A stretch of DNA of 64,000 nt. Source: Chitinophagaceae bacterium. GTDB taxonomy: Bacteria; Bacteroidota; Bacteroidia; Chitinophagales; Chitinophagaceae. The number at the start of each line of letters is the position of its first letter. Within the stretch, counting starts at the first letter, position 1. The notes beneath the pieces are model-generated. The model did no database searches. It was not told the origin of the DNA and worked only from the letters and a program-made list of their open reading frames with translations. Location: NCBI GenBank assembly GCA_016699815.1, contig CP065012.1, forward strand, positions 496,001 to 560,000, given 5' to 3'. Shown piece by piece: positions 20,601-27,252 of this stretch. The translations under genes were made by a program, and so were the position numbers.

Positions 20601-21867
20601 TAGCGGCCTGTAAATCGTAAAAATTACCATTTACCACTGCATAGCTTTCAAATATGCCAGAGTTTACAGGGTTGCTTATGCTAAAATTTGCTTTATAATT
20701 TGCCCCGCCGTTATTGGCAAGCACAGTTCCGCCACTTCCGCCAGTATAATCTGCAACGGTATAAACTTCTACCGTATAATTTCCATCACATAAACCATTT
20801 AATAAATTTATACCTGCGCCTGCTTCCTGCCATGTTTGATCGGTGCAACCACCGCTACCACCATCATTGGACAACCAGGGTAGGTTAATATTGTTGTAAG
20901 AACCCGTAGGTGAAGCTGTAGGATAAATACGATAATATAACCTGTTGCCGGTAATATCATAAGTGCCACATTTCTCAGTTTTATTTTGAGCGCCATCAAG
21001 CCAAATAGAACCTCCACTTGCAAAAGTACCCAGGTAGGCTCCATCAAAATCCGGATTAGCTGTTGATGCTTTTAAATCGTAATAAACATCCGGGCCTCCA
21101 AAATTTACAATGGCAAAACTCTGTGGAATATCTGCACTACCTGCAGGCGGCGCCACATTGTTATATGAAACATTAAAATCATCAATTCCTATACCATCAT
21201 CTGAACCGGAAACATTCAAATCAAGCCACCTAATCCAAATTGTTGCACCGTTTGGAATGTTTATAGAGAGGGAATTGGATAAACTTGCAGAATGTTGCAT
21301 ACTACCGCTACCTGTTGCCTGGCCGGGATTTGCATAATCCAATACGTTATCGTCTATCCATGTTCCGGTAGTTAAAGATGTAGCATCGGTTGAATATTGA
21401 AAATCTATCCTGTCTGACCGGTTTATTGCAGCTACTCTCCAGGTTTCACCGGTATAGCTAATTACCAAAGAGCTTATATCTGTACCAGTATTATTCGTAA
21501 AAGCTGCTCCGTAGGCAGGCACAACACTTCCCGATTGTAAACCACCTAAAGCCCTTTCTGTAGAACTTGATGCGCCAAAACTATAGGTATCACCTCCAGC
21601 TCCGCTTCCGGTTCCAGCAGTATATAATGCATTTGAGCCTGTACCCGTTTCTATGAAAAACCATCCTGCAGGCAAGGTTGAAGATGTTCCCGAACTTGCT
21701 AATGTATTAAAATCCTGGGCATAGCTCGAATTGGGCAAGGTAAGGCTTACCTGTGCCGATACTGTACCCATGCAAAAAATTGCCAGCAAGGCAATTAATA
21801 ATTTTTTACAGCAAAAACCAAAAAGATTTTTCGGTGCCGTTAGGAACCGGGCGTAAAAATGGTTCAT
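14605..21867 (-). CDS. Giant secreted surface protein with twelve near-identical repeats, a Trp-rich segment and a T9SS type A sorting domain
   Basis: A 2420-residue predicted cell-surface protein. In order: a signal peptide ending VSAQ (residue 39); a beta-rich region (about 40-240); two copies of an unrecognised 150-residue module (about 250-398 and 407-556); an Ig-like/HYR region; a lamin-tail-like domain (SDLLISEYVEGSSNNKAIEI, about 660-800); twelve near-identical 73/74-residue units and two diverged ones (about 904-1946); an HYR domain; a Cys/His segment (CHKQGAH...HLAHGDFLGEC); a segment of 15 Trp in 41 residues; and a C-terminal T9SS type A domain (APNPSSTEF, GTYLVEV). The repeat units carry GECSVTVTAP, DNCAG and TWTFDDGNGNTS, typical of HYR-like adhesin repeats. 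The frame is intact through the array. The gene is alone on its strand with its own terminator. Adhesion is inferred from architecture only. Confidence 0.9.
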   Translation of the reverse strand: MNHFYARFLTAPKNLFGFCCKKLLIALLAIFCMGTVSAQVSLTLPNSSYAQDFNTLASSGTSSTLPAGWFFIETGTGSNALYTAGTGSGAGGDTYSFGASSSTERALGGLQSGSVVPAYGAAFTNNTGTDISSLVISYTGETWRVAAINRSDRIDFQYSTDATSLTTGTWIDDNVLDYANPGQATGSGSMQHSASLSNSLSINIPNGATIWIRWLDLNVSGSDDGIGIDDFNVSYNNVAPPAGSADIPQSFAIVNFGGPDVYYDLKASTANPDFDGAYLGTFASGGSIWLDGAQNKTEKCGTYDITGNRLYYRIYPTASPTGSYNNINLPWLSNDGGSGGCTDQTWQEAGAGINLLNGLCDGNYTVEVYTVADYTGGSGGTVLANNGGANYKANFSISNPVNSGIFESYAVVNGNFYDLQAATVNADFNGAGLGVYNSLTGSLVVNGGQNKTFKCPPDDITSGALYYRVYPAGSPSGSFTVVNFNWASNDPGALCTGGQNQTWQQTANSTPNLITGLPDGMYSLEIYTDANFNSACGSATHYSNNGGSNYIANFQVGTPPSLTNPGTQNVSAAAGCVAVVNYSATATGTAPIAYSFTFSGATSGSGSGTGSGSTFNLGTTNVSITASNSFGSDVQSFSVVVADNNVPTVITQNATVYLDASGNASITAAQIDNGSSDNCGVQSIAVAPSTFNCTNLAPNASDLLISEYVEGSSNNKAIEIYNGTGAAVNLQDYALRIFTNGASSPSNGIILPNFSLANGATYVIVNNGAGIITTYNLISATVINFNGDDALALVKNPTTTTTGGTFVDIFGRIGEDPGTAWVNLPNTTLDATLRRKSTVINGVNTNPGASFPTLLSEWEVFAQNNISGLGTHSISSVNTVTLTVTDIHGNVASGTANVNVVDNTVPTAPTIADATGECSVTVTAPSATDNCAGSVTGTTTDPTTYNAQGSYTITWTFDDGNGNTSTATQNVIVDDVTAPTAPTIADATGECSVTVTAPSATDNCAGSVTGTTTDPTTYNAQGSYTITWTFDDGNGNTSTATQNVIVDDVTAPTAPTIADATGECSVTVTAPTATDNCAGSVTGTTTDPTTYNAQGSYTITWTFDDGNGNTSTATQNVIVDDVTAPAAPTIADATGECSVTVTAPTATDNCAGSVTGTTTDPTTYNAQGSYTITWTFDDGNGNTSTATQNVIVDDVTAPAAPTIADATGECSVTVTAPTATDNCAGSVTGTTTDPTTYNAQGSYTITWTFDDGNGNTSTATQNVIVDDVTAPTAPTIADATGECSVTVTAPTATDNCAGSVTGTTSDPTTYNAQGSYTITWTFDDGNGNTSTATQNVIVDDVTAPTAPTIADATGECSVTVTAPSATDNCAGSVTGTTTDPTTYNAQGSYTITWTFDDGNGNTSTATQNVIVDDVTAPAAPASLPDATGECSVTVTAPTATDNCAGSVTGTTTDPTTYNAQGSYAITWTFDDGNGNTSTATQNVIVDDVIAPTAPTIADATGECSVTVTAPTATDNCAGSVTGTTTDPTTYNAQGSYTITWTFDDGNGNTSTATQNVIVDDVTAPTAPTIADATGECSVTVTAPTATDNCAGSVTGTTTDPTTYNAQGSYTITWTFDDGNGNTSTATQNVIVDDVTAPTAPASMPDVTAECSATLTAPAANDNCAGTITATTVDPTTYNAQGNYTVTWTFDDGNGNISSVDQNIIIDDITAPTAPTIADATGECSVTVTAPSATDNCAGSVTGTTTDPTTYNAQGSYTITWTFDDGNGNTSTATQNVIVDDVTAPTAPASLPDATGECAVTLDGPVVIDNCGNSITGTAMDPITGIESTNITIIDQGVTTVTWTFTDASGNSSTVNQTVIIDDVTAPPAPPSLPTLTDECSYTVTTFPTVEDECVKTVEGIPTDPGTGNVLSSLTFNTQGIHTIRWVFDDGNGNTSFTDQDIVIQDVTAPAITCPANITLSSSQATATWTDPTATDNCGAVTVTQTAGPASGSTFAPGSTTTITYTATDAAGLSTSCSFTVTRNVGINVNVTYTPINCYGGWSLVHVTASGGFAPYWGVGYFFVPAGTYNFTVWDSHGQNGTTTVTITQPTPIVVACGTNNPELFFGYSADNTAQILASATGGTPPYKISYSMNRRLKCNVGNSSGDETWVAGAGTATNTYTVCPGSGSYWQPPVSTSTATLGEGDTYSLTVSLMDDAVITATITDANGCVQKCTTPIFATDVRCSGNKVKICHKQGAHGCRTTCVDETAVAAHLAHGDFLGECNSHCHPHDNNPWWGPGWGWWGPGWGWWGWWQGWGWWGPGYGNPNPGNPWGWKGNSNATIATETTKGGVAAPEANDFEIYNLKVAPNPSSTEFVLQVNTTNNTDRMLVNIYDVSGKIYKQFKANPTQLIKFGTGMRPGTYLVEVLQAGHRKTATVIKL
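16031..19158 (-). repeat. Tandem 219/222-bp coding repeats in the giant surface protein
   Basis: Units 1-12 lie between 19158 and 16525, a length of 2634 bases. That equals ten units of 219 bases plus two of 222, where one extra codon gives ASLP or ASMP in place of TIA. Most units are nearly identical at the DNA level, differing at a few positions (for example APS/APT, TTTD/TTSD). Unit 11 is more diverged (AECSATLTAPAANDNCAGTI). Two further units (16031-16524) are clearly diverged and longer. The period, reading frame and Cys positions are kept throughout, so the array is selected as protein. Confidence 0.95.
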
Positions 21868-22000
21868 AAATTTTTTTTTGAAATTTTAGATATTAACAAG
21901 CAGTTATACATAAACCTGTTAAGGGTTATGAGTTTTTAAATTAAAAATATCTTGTAGCGGGAGGTGGTGCTTTTCGGCAGGGAATGGACTGACGCCTGTA

Positions 22001-22028
22001 AAAATATAAGGTTTTTTTGATGCTACAA
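22001..22028 (-). promoter_or_regulatory. Candidate promoter of the giant surface protein gene
   Basis: On the minus strand a TTG (complement of 22026-22028) is followed after 17 bases by TATATTTT (22001-22008), one base off the Bacteroidota TAnnTTTG element. This would give a 5' leader of about 125 bases holding a GC-rich block at about 21955-21998. Tentative. Confidence 0.35.
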
Positions 22029-22136
22029 TAAAATTTGCAATTTATTTTGCCTTATTCTGCAAAAATGGCAATCTTAGTTTTTCACAGCTTATCACCATTT
22101 TATAGCCAAAAACTTAAAATTACCAGCTTGCTTTTT

Positions 22137-22916
22137 TTAAAACCCTTTGAGTGCCTGCATTTTAATCTTTGCTTTTTCAGCTTCGCTCAGCCTTTTATCG
22201 GGCCACAGGGCATTTTCCCAATCGCCATAAGTGGCGTTGGGCAATACAATATATTTTGTACCAAAGAGCGTTTGCATTTTATCCGTAGCAGCATTACGGT
22301 CTGCAACAGATTTTTTGTAAAACGCTTTATCAAAATCGTTGAGGTTGTCGCCAAGCAATAAAACAATATTATATTTTTTGGCAATTTCGAGGCGGCGGGG
22401 TTCTTTATCACTGGTGGTTGTTTTTAATATTACATGTTCTTTATCCGCCTGCGGAAAACCCATTAACTGCAAATTTTTTATTGTAGCATCCAAATCTTTT
22501 ATTCCCCTGTTGGAAACATAAAAACATTGCACCGCATACTGCGCCGCATAATTAAAAAACTCTTTTGCTCCCGGCATGGCTTCTGCCTTTGAAAGTTCAA
22601 CCCATTTTTTCCAACTGGTATCAGTATAGCCGTGGTTGTTTAAAATAGAATTTGCCGCATCGGGGCTGTTGTCCAAAATGGTTTCATCAATATCCGTTAC
22701 AATGGCCAAAGGCATAGAATCTTTATTGGTATGCAAAATGTCGGCAAGGGTAAGCCGTGCCAAATAATAAGCCTGGTAACACAAGGCTTTGTACTCGCCG
22801 CTTTGTTGTTGCCATATAACGCTGTTAACCGTTTGCTGCGATGGATTTAATTTTTGTGCATTTGCCTGCATTAAAATTGCCAGCAACAATAAAGTACCTG
22901 CAAAAAACTTTTTCAT
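22137..22916 (-). CDS. 5'-nucleotidase, lipoprotein e(P4)-type acid phosphatase (HAD superfamily)
   Basis: A 259-residue exported phosphatase. The signal peptide ends QANAQ near residue 20, without a lipobox Cys, so it is probably soluble periplasmic rather than a lipoprotein. The HAD nucleophile motif is VTDIDETILDNSP (first and second Asp catalytic), the Ser/Thr motif is in CFYVSNRGIKDLD, and the acidic end motif is LLLGDNLNDFDKAF. These match the class C acid phosphatase/e(P4) family, which removes phosphate from nucleotides or phosphorylated scavenged compounds. Upstream on the same strand is tgt, 47 bases away. Confidence 0.93.
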   Translation of the reverse strand: MKKFFAGTLLLLAILMQANAQKLNPSQQTVNSVIWQQQSGEYKALCYQAYYLARLTLADILHTNKDSMPLAIVTDIDETILDNSPDAANSILNNHGYTDTSWKKWVELSKAEAMPGAKEFFNYAAQYAVQCFYVSNRGIKDLDATIKNLQLMGFPQADKEHVILKTTTSDKEPRRLEIAKKYNIVLLLGDNLNDFDKAFYKKSVADRNAATDKMQTLFGTKYIVLPNATYGDWENALWPDKRLSEAEKAKIKMQALKGF

Positions 22917-22963
22917 GATATGTTCATTAATTTATTAAACTAATTAATCTAAAGCAATCTTTA

Positions 22964-24103
22964 TTACAAGCGTTGTTGCAACTTTTCTACCATTTCATTT
23001 TTCCAGCTTTGGTAATTGCCTTTTTCAATGTGCATCCTTGCCTGTTTTACCAGCCAAAGGTAAAAAGCCAGGTTATGGATACTGGCAATAGTTAACCCAA
23101 GATATTCCCCACTTTTAAACAAATGCCGTAAATAAGCTTTGGAATAATAATTACTCACCAGGCAATCTATACCCTCATCTAAAACTGAAAAATCTTTTTC
23201 CCATTTTTTATTATCAATATTAATTATTCCACTGGAGGTAAAGAGCATAGCATTTCTCCCGTTTCGTGTTGGCATTACGCAATCAAACATATCAATGCCC
23301 ATTCCAATGGCTTCTAAAATATTCCAGGGTGTGCCTACGCCCATTAAATAACGGGGTTTATCCAGGGGAAGGTTTTCGCAACACAATGCACATATTTCAT
23401 ACATTTTTTCTGTAGGTTCCCCTACGCTTAACCCGCCAATAGCGTTGCCGGTAGCATTTTTGGAAGCAACAAATTCGCAGGATGCTTTGCGTAAATCACT
23501 ATAGGTTCCGCCCTGCACAATTGGAAAAAGGTTTTGGGTAAAATTATATTTATCCGGGGTATTATTAAATTGGGTGAAGCACCTGGTGAGCCAGCTCTTG
23601 GTAAGTTCCAACGAATTTTTGGCGTAAGCATATTCACTGGCTCCCGGCGGGCATTCGTCAAAAGCCATAATAATATCGCCGCCAATACTGCGCTGAATAT
23701 CCATTACTTTTTCCGGGGTAAAAACATGTTTGCTGCCGTCAATATGCGATTTAAAAATAACGCCTTCTTCAGAAATTTTTCTTTGTCCGGAAAGTGAAAA
23801 AACCTGAAAGCCGCCACTATCCGTTAAAATGGGTTTGTTCCAATTAATAAAACGGTGCAGGCCACCGGCAAGTTCCATCACTTCGGTACCCGGCCTTAAA
23901 TAAAGATGGTAAGTGTTGCCCAGTATAATTTGTGCTTTTACTTCTTCGTGCAGTTGCCGCTGCGTTACTGCTTTTACGGAGCCAATTGTGCCAACAGGCA
24001 TAAAAATAGGCGTTTCTATTCGTCCGTGATCGGTAGTAATTAAACCAGCCCTTGCTTTGGATAAACTGTCTTTATACTGTACGCTAAATGCTAATGCTGC
24101 CAT
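22964..24103 (-). CDS. tgt: Queuine tRNA-ribosyltransferase
   Basis: Exchanges guanine at the wobble position of GUN-anticodon tRNAs for the queuosine precursor. Visible motifs are LTDSGGFQVFSLSG (catalytic Asp region), MAFDECPP, the nucleophile region GIDMFDCVMPTRNGRN, and YLMGVGTPWN. One oddity: the zinc site near the C-terminus, normally CxCxxC plus His, reads CLVSNYYSKAYLRHLFKSGE here, with the second and third Cys replaced by other residues while the His is kept. An in-frame ATG at 24166 would add 21 residues but would place a strong terminator hairpin inside the coding region, so I chose the ATG at 24103, from which the family homology starts. A TATCTTTG promoter element lies 11 bases upstream of that ATG. 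Confidence 0.95.
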   Translation of the reverse strand: MAALAFSVQYKDSLSKARAGLITTDHGRIETPIFMPVGTIGSVKAVTQRQLHEEVKAQIILGNTYHLYLRPGTEVMELAGGLHRFINWNKPILTDSGGFQVFSLSGQRKISEEGVIFKSHIDGSKHVFTPEKVMDIQRSIGGDIIMAFDECPPGASEYAYAKNSLELTKSWLTRCFTQFNNTPDKYNFTQNLFPIVQGGTYSDLRKASCEFVASKNATGNAIGGLSVGEPTEKMYEICALCCENLPLDKPRYLMGVGTPWNILEAIGMGIDMFDCVMPTRNGRNAMLFTSSGIINIDNKKWEKDFSVLDEGIDCLVSNYYSKAYLRHLFKSGEYLGLTIASIHNLAFYLWLVKQARMHIEKGNYQSWKNEMVEKLQQRL

Positions 24104-24113
24104 AAAATGGGCA

Positions 24114-24121
24114 CAAAGATA
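24114..24121 (-). promoter_or_regulatory. Promoter -7 element of tgt (TAnnTTTG)
   Basis: The minus strand reads TATCTTTG, an exact match to the Bacteroidota -7 consensus, 10 bases before the chosen tgt start. It lies downstream of the preceding gene's terminator, which supports separate transcription of tgt. Confidence 0.5.
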
Positions 24122-24130
24122 AACGGAATA

Positions 24131-24160
24131 AAAAAAGCATACCGTTTTGGTATGCTTTTT
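24131..24160 (-). terminator. Rho-independent terminator between the coiled-coil exported protein gene and tgt
   Basis: A 12-bp inverted repeat (AAAAAGCATACC at 24132-24143, GGTATGCTTTTT at 24149-24160) with a 5-base loop. On the minus strand the stem is followed by a U run, so it ends transcription of the 212-residue gene that stops at 24184. Confidence 0.9.
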
Positions 24161-24183
24161 CATCAAATATAAATTTTACTATT

Positions 24184-24822
24184 CTATGATTTGCGTTGCA
24201 ATTTTAGGTTTTCCAATATTTGTTTTTGCCTATCCAGTTCTTTTACCTGGTCGGCCTGGTCTTTAATATTGGTTTGGATTTCGCTTTCAATTTTTTTAAG
24301 CTTATTTTGCAAATCAGATGCATCACTTATTAAATTTGCGCTTTTCTTATCGGCCTTTTTAACTTCGTTTTCCTGTGCAATAATTTGTTGTTCCAGGTCG
24401 TAGGCAGCAATTACATCCCTTAAATTATTCATATAGGTTTTCCCATTTTCAAAAAGCTGCGCATCATTGCTTTCATCTGCAAATGCATCAAAGCCCTTGG
24501 AGATAAGCAAGGTAACGGTGCTGTTGTCTTTTTCTTTTCTGCTCACCCTTTCCGAAGAAAAATATAAATCATAAGCATCGGGCCCAAGTGCGGTAAGCCT
24601 TACTCCTTTAAAAACAATAAAGCCCTTAGATGTTGAGGATTTATATCCTGCTTTGCCAAAGTCCTGGATTAGGGCATTTTCAATTGTTTTTGATGGAAAA
24701 GGTATTTCATTAATAAGGGCAGCTCTTGCCACTTTTTGGTATTCTACCGAGCCGGTTCTTGCCTGCGCATTAACGGTAACAGAGATGCAGCTTAGCAGCA
24801 ATAAGGTTAAAAAAGATTTCAT
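24184..24822 (-). CDS. Exported coiled-coil protein of unknown function
   Basis: A 212-residue protein with a signal peptide ending VNAQ near residue 20. The middle (about residues 25-120) is a mixed alpha/beta region with YQKVARAALINEIPFPSKTI and a FIVFKGVRL segment. From about residue 130 to the end it is a charged heptad-like coiled coil (EQQIIAQENEVKKADKKS, LQNKLKKIESEIQ, KELDRQKQILENLKLQ). No catalytic motif is visible. I know similar hypothetical proteins from Chitinophagaceae only in general form and cannot name a function. It has its own terminator and is not in an operon with tgt. Confidence 0.78.
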   Translation of the reverse strand: MKSFLTLLLLSCISVTVNAQARTGSVEYQKVARAALINEIPFPSKTIENALIQDFGKAGYKSSTSKGFIVFKGVRLTALGPDAYDLYFSSERVSRKEKDNSTVTLLISKGFDAFADESNDAQLFENGKTYMNNLRDVIAAYDLEQQIIAQENEVKKADKKSANLISDASDLQNKLKKIESEIQTNIKDQADQVKELDRQKQILENLKLQRKS

Positions 24823-24892
24823 GTGTGATTAATTTAAGGTTAAGACGTAATTAATAAAATATTGGTGCCTAAAATGCAAAGTTAAAATACTC

Positions 24893-25894
24893 TTACCGAA
24901 TATTATCAACAAGCAATTTGTGGCGGCTGTTGCTCCTTATATTTTCCACCGTCCACTCTACCCTTTTTTTAAATGGGTGTTTGCGTACGGCACAGTTTTG
25001 CTTGTTGCAAATAAAACAGCTAAAATCCATACAGGCATCGGAATGTACAAAAAGCTCCATGGATTTGCCATATTTGCCTTTAACCAGTTCCGATAGCGAA
25101 TCTATTTCTTTATGCGCTTCCTGTACATTAAAATACCAGGGTATAGTTAAATGTCCATCCAAATGTAAAGTAGCGCCATTCTTAATAATACGAATATTGT
25201 GCAAATCAATCCAGTTCTCCGAACGGTTTTCATTGAGCGTTACCACCATATCGTTGAGCAATTCTTCATCGGCCTCATCCATAATACCGGCAATGGAACT
25301 ACGTATTATTTTATAACCGGTGTAAATAATTATAAGCGCAAACAATATGGCTACAGCGCTATCTATCCATTTTAAATTTGTGAAATACAATAATACCAGG
25401 CCCGCAATAATGCCAATAGTTGTATAGGTATCGGAAATTAAATGCCTGCCACTGGATACCAATGCCAGCGAATTATTTTTTTTTCCCGTTTTAACACAAA
25501 TACTTCCGGCAATATAATTGAGCAATGCCGCACCAGCTACCAGGTAAATACCTTTGTCTAACCGGTTTACCACATTATTATCCCTTAAATGATCCAGCGC
25601 CTGGTAAATGGCATAAAGGCCGGCAACAATTATAAGCGTTCCTTCTACCGAAGCTGAAATAAACTCTACTTTTCCATGCCCGTACGGATGATCGGCATCT
25701 TTGGGTTTTGCAGAAACATACAAGCTATAAACACCTAAAAAACTTGCAGCCATATTCACAATACTCTCCAAAGCATCGGTAAGTATTGCTACAGAACTGG
25801 TAAGATACCAGGCAAAAATTTTAACCAAAAATAAAATTACCGATAAGAGCGCAATGGCCTTTTGTATTTTGAGGTTTTGCTGTGCAGATTGCAT
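24893..25894 (-). CDS. Cation diffusion facilitator (CDF) family metal efflux transporter
   Basis: A 333-residue inner-membrane metal/proton antiporter. The first helix region shows LTDALESIVNMAASFLG (the DxxxD-type metal site) and ADHPYGHGKVEFISA, both typical of CDF proteins; the second metal site reads SSGRHLISDTYTTIG, with HxxxD. A cytosolic C-terminal domain follows the helices. After it comes a Cys cluster, CMDFSCFICNKQNC, then a basic tail. The ATG at 25948 would add 18 residues, but a TATCTTTG promoter element (25899-25906) lies between the two ATGs, so I chose the one at 25894. The metal (Zn, Fe or Mn) cannot be assigned. Confidence 0.92.
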   Translation of the reverse strand: MQSAQQNLKIQKAIALLSVILFLVKIFAWYLTSSVAILTDALESIVNMAASFLGVYSLYVSAKPKDADHPYGHGKVEFISASVEGTLIIVAGLYAIYQALDHLRDNNVVNRLDKGIYLVAGAALLNYIAGSICVKTGKKNNSLALVSSGRHLISDTYTTIGIIAGLVLLYFTNLKWIDSAVAILFALIIIYTGYKIIRSSIAGIMDEADEELLNDMVVTLNENRSENWIDLHNIRIIKNGATLHLDGHLTIPWYFNVQEAHKEIDSLSELVKGKYGKSMELFVHSDACMDFSCFICNKQNCAVRKHPFKKRVEWTVENIRSNSRHKLLVDNIR

Positions 25895-25898
25895 GCTG

Positions 25899-25906
25899 CA
25901 AAGATA
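25899..25906 (-). promoter_or_regulatory. Promoter -7 element of the CDF transporter gene
   Basis: The minus strand reads TATCTTTG, an exact TAnnTTTG match, only 4 bases before the chosen ATG. The transcript would have almost no leader, which is plausible in Bacteroidota but makes this call less sure. Confidence 0.4.
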
Positions 25907-26033
25907 TTGGTTTCTGGATTTTTGGGTATTTGCCGCTTTTAAATACAATATGCAAATTATTTATTTGGTAATTTATTGTATAAAAAACGGTATAATTGGG
26001 TATAATCTATTCAACCATTTACGGCCAATCTCC

Positions 26034-26041
26034 TATTTTTG
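26034..26041 (+). promoter_or_regulatory. Promoter -7 element of the acyl-CoA dehydrogenase gene
   Basis: TATTTTTG matches TAnnTTTG exactly and lies 28 bases upstream of the ATG at 26070. No clear -33 TTG is seen at the expected spacing. Confidence 0.45.
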
Positions 26042-26069
26042 CATATCTAAAAAATTTAATTGCCGCAAT

Positions 26070-27224
26070 ATGAATTTTCAGTTTTCCGAAGAACAATTAA
26101 TGATACAGCAGGCAGCCAGGGATTTTGCCCAAAACGAATGCCTGCCCGGTGTTATTGAAAGAGATGAAGCCCAAAAATTTCCGAAAGAACAAATAGAAAA
26201 ATTAGCCGACCTCGGTTTTTTGGGTATGATGGTAAAAGCCGAGTATGGCGGCAGCGGCTTAGATACGGTAAGTTATGTATTGGCTATGGAAGAAATAAGC
26301 AAGGTAGATGCCAGCGTAAGTGTGTGCATGAGCGTAAACAACAGCCTGGTTTGTTATGGCTTGCAGGAGTATGGCTCCGAAGAGCAAAAGCAAAAATATT
26401 TAGTACCGTTGGCGCAGGGAAAAAAAGACGGGCAACTGCATATTGGCGCATTTTTACTGAGCGAACCCGAAGCCGGCAGTGACGCCACCAGCCAACGCAC
26501 AACCGCAGAAGATAAAGGCGACTATTATTTATTAAACGGCACCAAAAACTGGATTACCAATGGCAATACCGCCAGTACCTATTTGGTAATTGCCCAAACC
26601 GATGTATCCAAAGGCAGCAGAGGAATTAATGCATTAATTGTAGAAAAAAACTGGCCTGGTGTAGTTGTAGGCGCCAAAGAAAATAAGCTGGGCATAAGGG
26701 GAAGCGATACGCATAGCATTATGTTTAACGATGTAAAAGTACCCAAGGCAAACCGAATAGGTGAAGATGGCTTTGGTTTTAAGTTTGCCATGAAAACATT
26801 GGCCGGCGGCCGCATAGGCATTGCCAGCCAGGCATTGGGTATTGCCAGTGGCGCATACGAATTATCTAAAAGCTACAGCAGGCAACGTAAAGCATTTGGT
26901 ACCGAAATTATGAACCACCAGATTATTCAATTTAAGCTTGCCGATATGGCTACAAGAATTGAAGCCAGCCGATTACTTTGCCTTAAAGCAGCCTGGGAAA
27001 AAGACAATAACCTCGATTATACGCTTAGTGGTTCAATGGCAAAAGTTTTTAGCAGCGAAACCGCAATGTGGACTGCTACCGAAGCCGTGCAAATACACGG
27101 TGGTTATGGCTTTGTAAAAGAATACCATGTAGAACGCATGATGCGTGACGCAAAAATTACCCAGATATATGAAGGCACCAGCGAAGTGCAGCGCATTGTA
27201 ATAAGCAGGAGCATCTTAAAATAG
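26070..27224 (+). CDS. Acyl-CoA dehydrogenase (short/medium-chain or butyryl-CoA type)
   Basis: A 384-residue FAD enzyme that oxidises acyl-CoA to enoyl-CoA. The N-terminus (MNFQFSEEQLMIQQAARDFA) is typical for the family. The FAD and substrate motifs are visible: GAFLLSEPEAGSDATSQRTT and NGTKNWITNG. The catalytic glutamate is in the C-terminal signature QIYEGTSEVQRIVISR. An open frame upstream to 25854 is only an extension through the promoter and an AT-rich gap, so the start is 26070. The regulator gene follows 28 bases after the stop, but no link is shown. The family fits fatty-acid or branched amino-acid breakdown. Confidence 0.94.
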   Translation: MNFQFSEEQLMIQQAARDFAQNECLPGVIERDEAQKFPKEQIEKLADLGFLGMMVKAEYGGSGLDTVSYVLAMEEISKVDASVSVCMSVNNSLVCYGLQEYGSEEQKQKYLVPLAQGKKDGQLHIGAFLLSEPEAGSDATSQRTTAEDKGDYYLLNGTKNWITNGNTASTYLVIAQTDVSKGSRGINALIVEKNWPGVVVGAKENKLGIRGSDTHSIMFNDVKVPKANRIGEDGFGFKFAMKTLAGGRIGIASQALGIASGAYELSKSYSRQRKAFGTEIMNHQIIQFKLADMATRIEASRLLCLKAAWEKDNNLDYTLSGSMAKVFSSETAMWTATEAVQIHGGYGFVKEYHVERMMRDAKITQIYEGTSEVQRIVISRSILK

Positions 27225-27252
27225 CCACATCATTTAACCTTAGTATTTTCAG

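Noticed and set aside
21955..21998. The GC-rich leader block as an SRP or other known structured RNA
   Set aside because: It lacks the SRP core motif and does not form a convincing stem.
24104..24166. A longer tgt beginning at 24166
   Set aside because: The added residues cross a strong terminator hairpin and a TAnnTTTG promoter element, and have no resemblance to Tgt.
25854..26069. A 72-residue N-terminal extension of acyl-CoA dehydrogenase
   Set aside because: The extension runs back over the divergent CDF gene and its promoter; the family homology starts at 26070.
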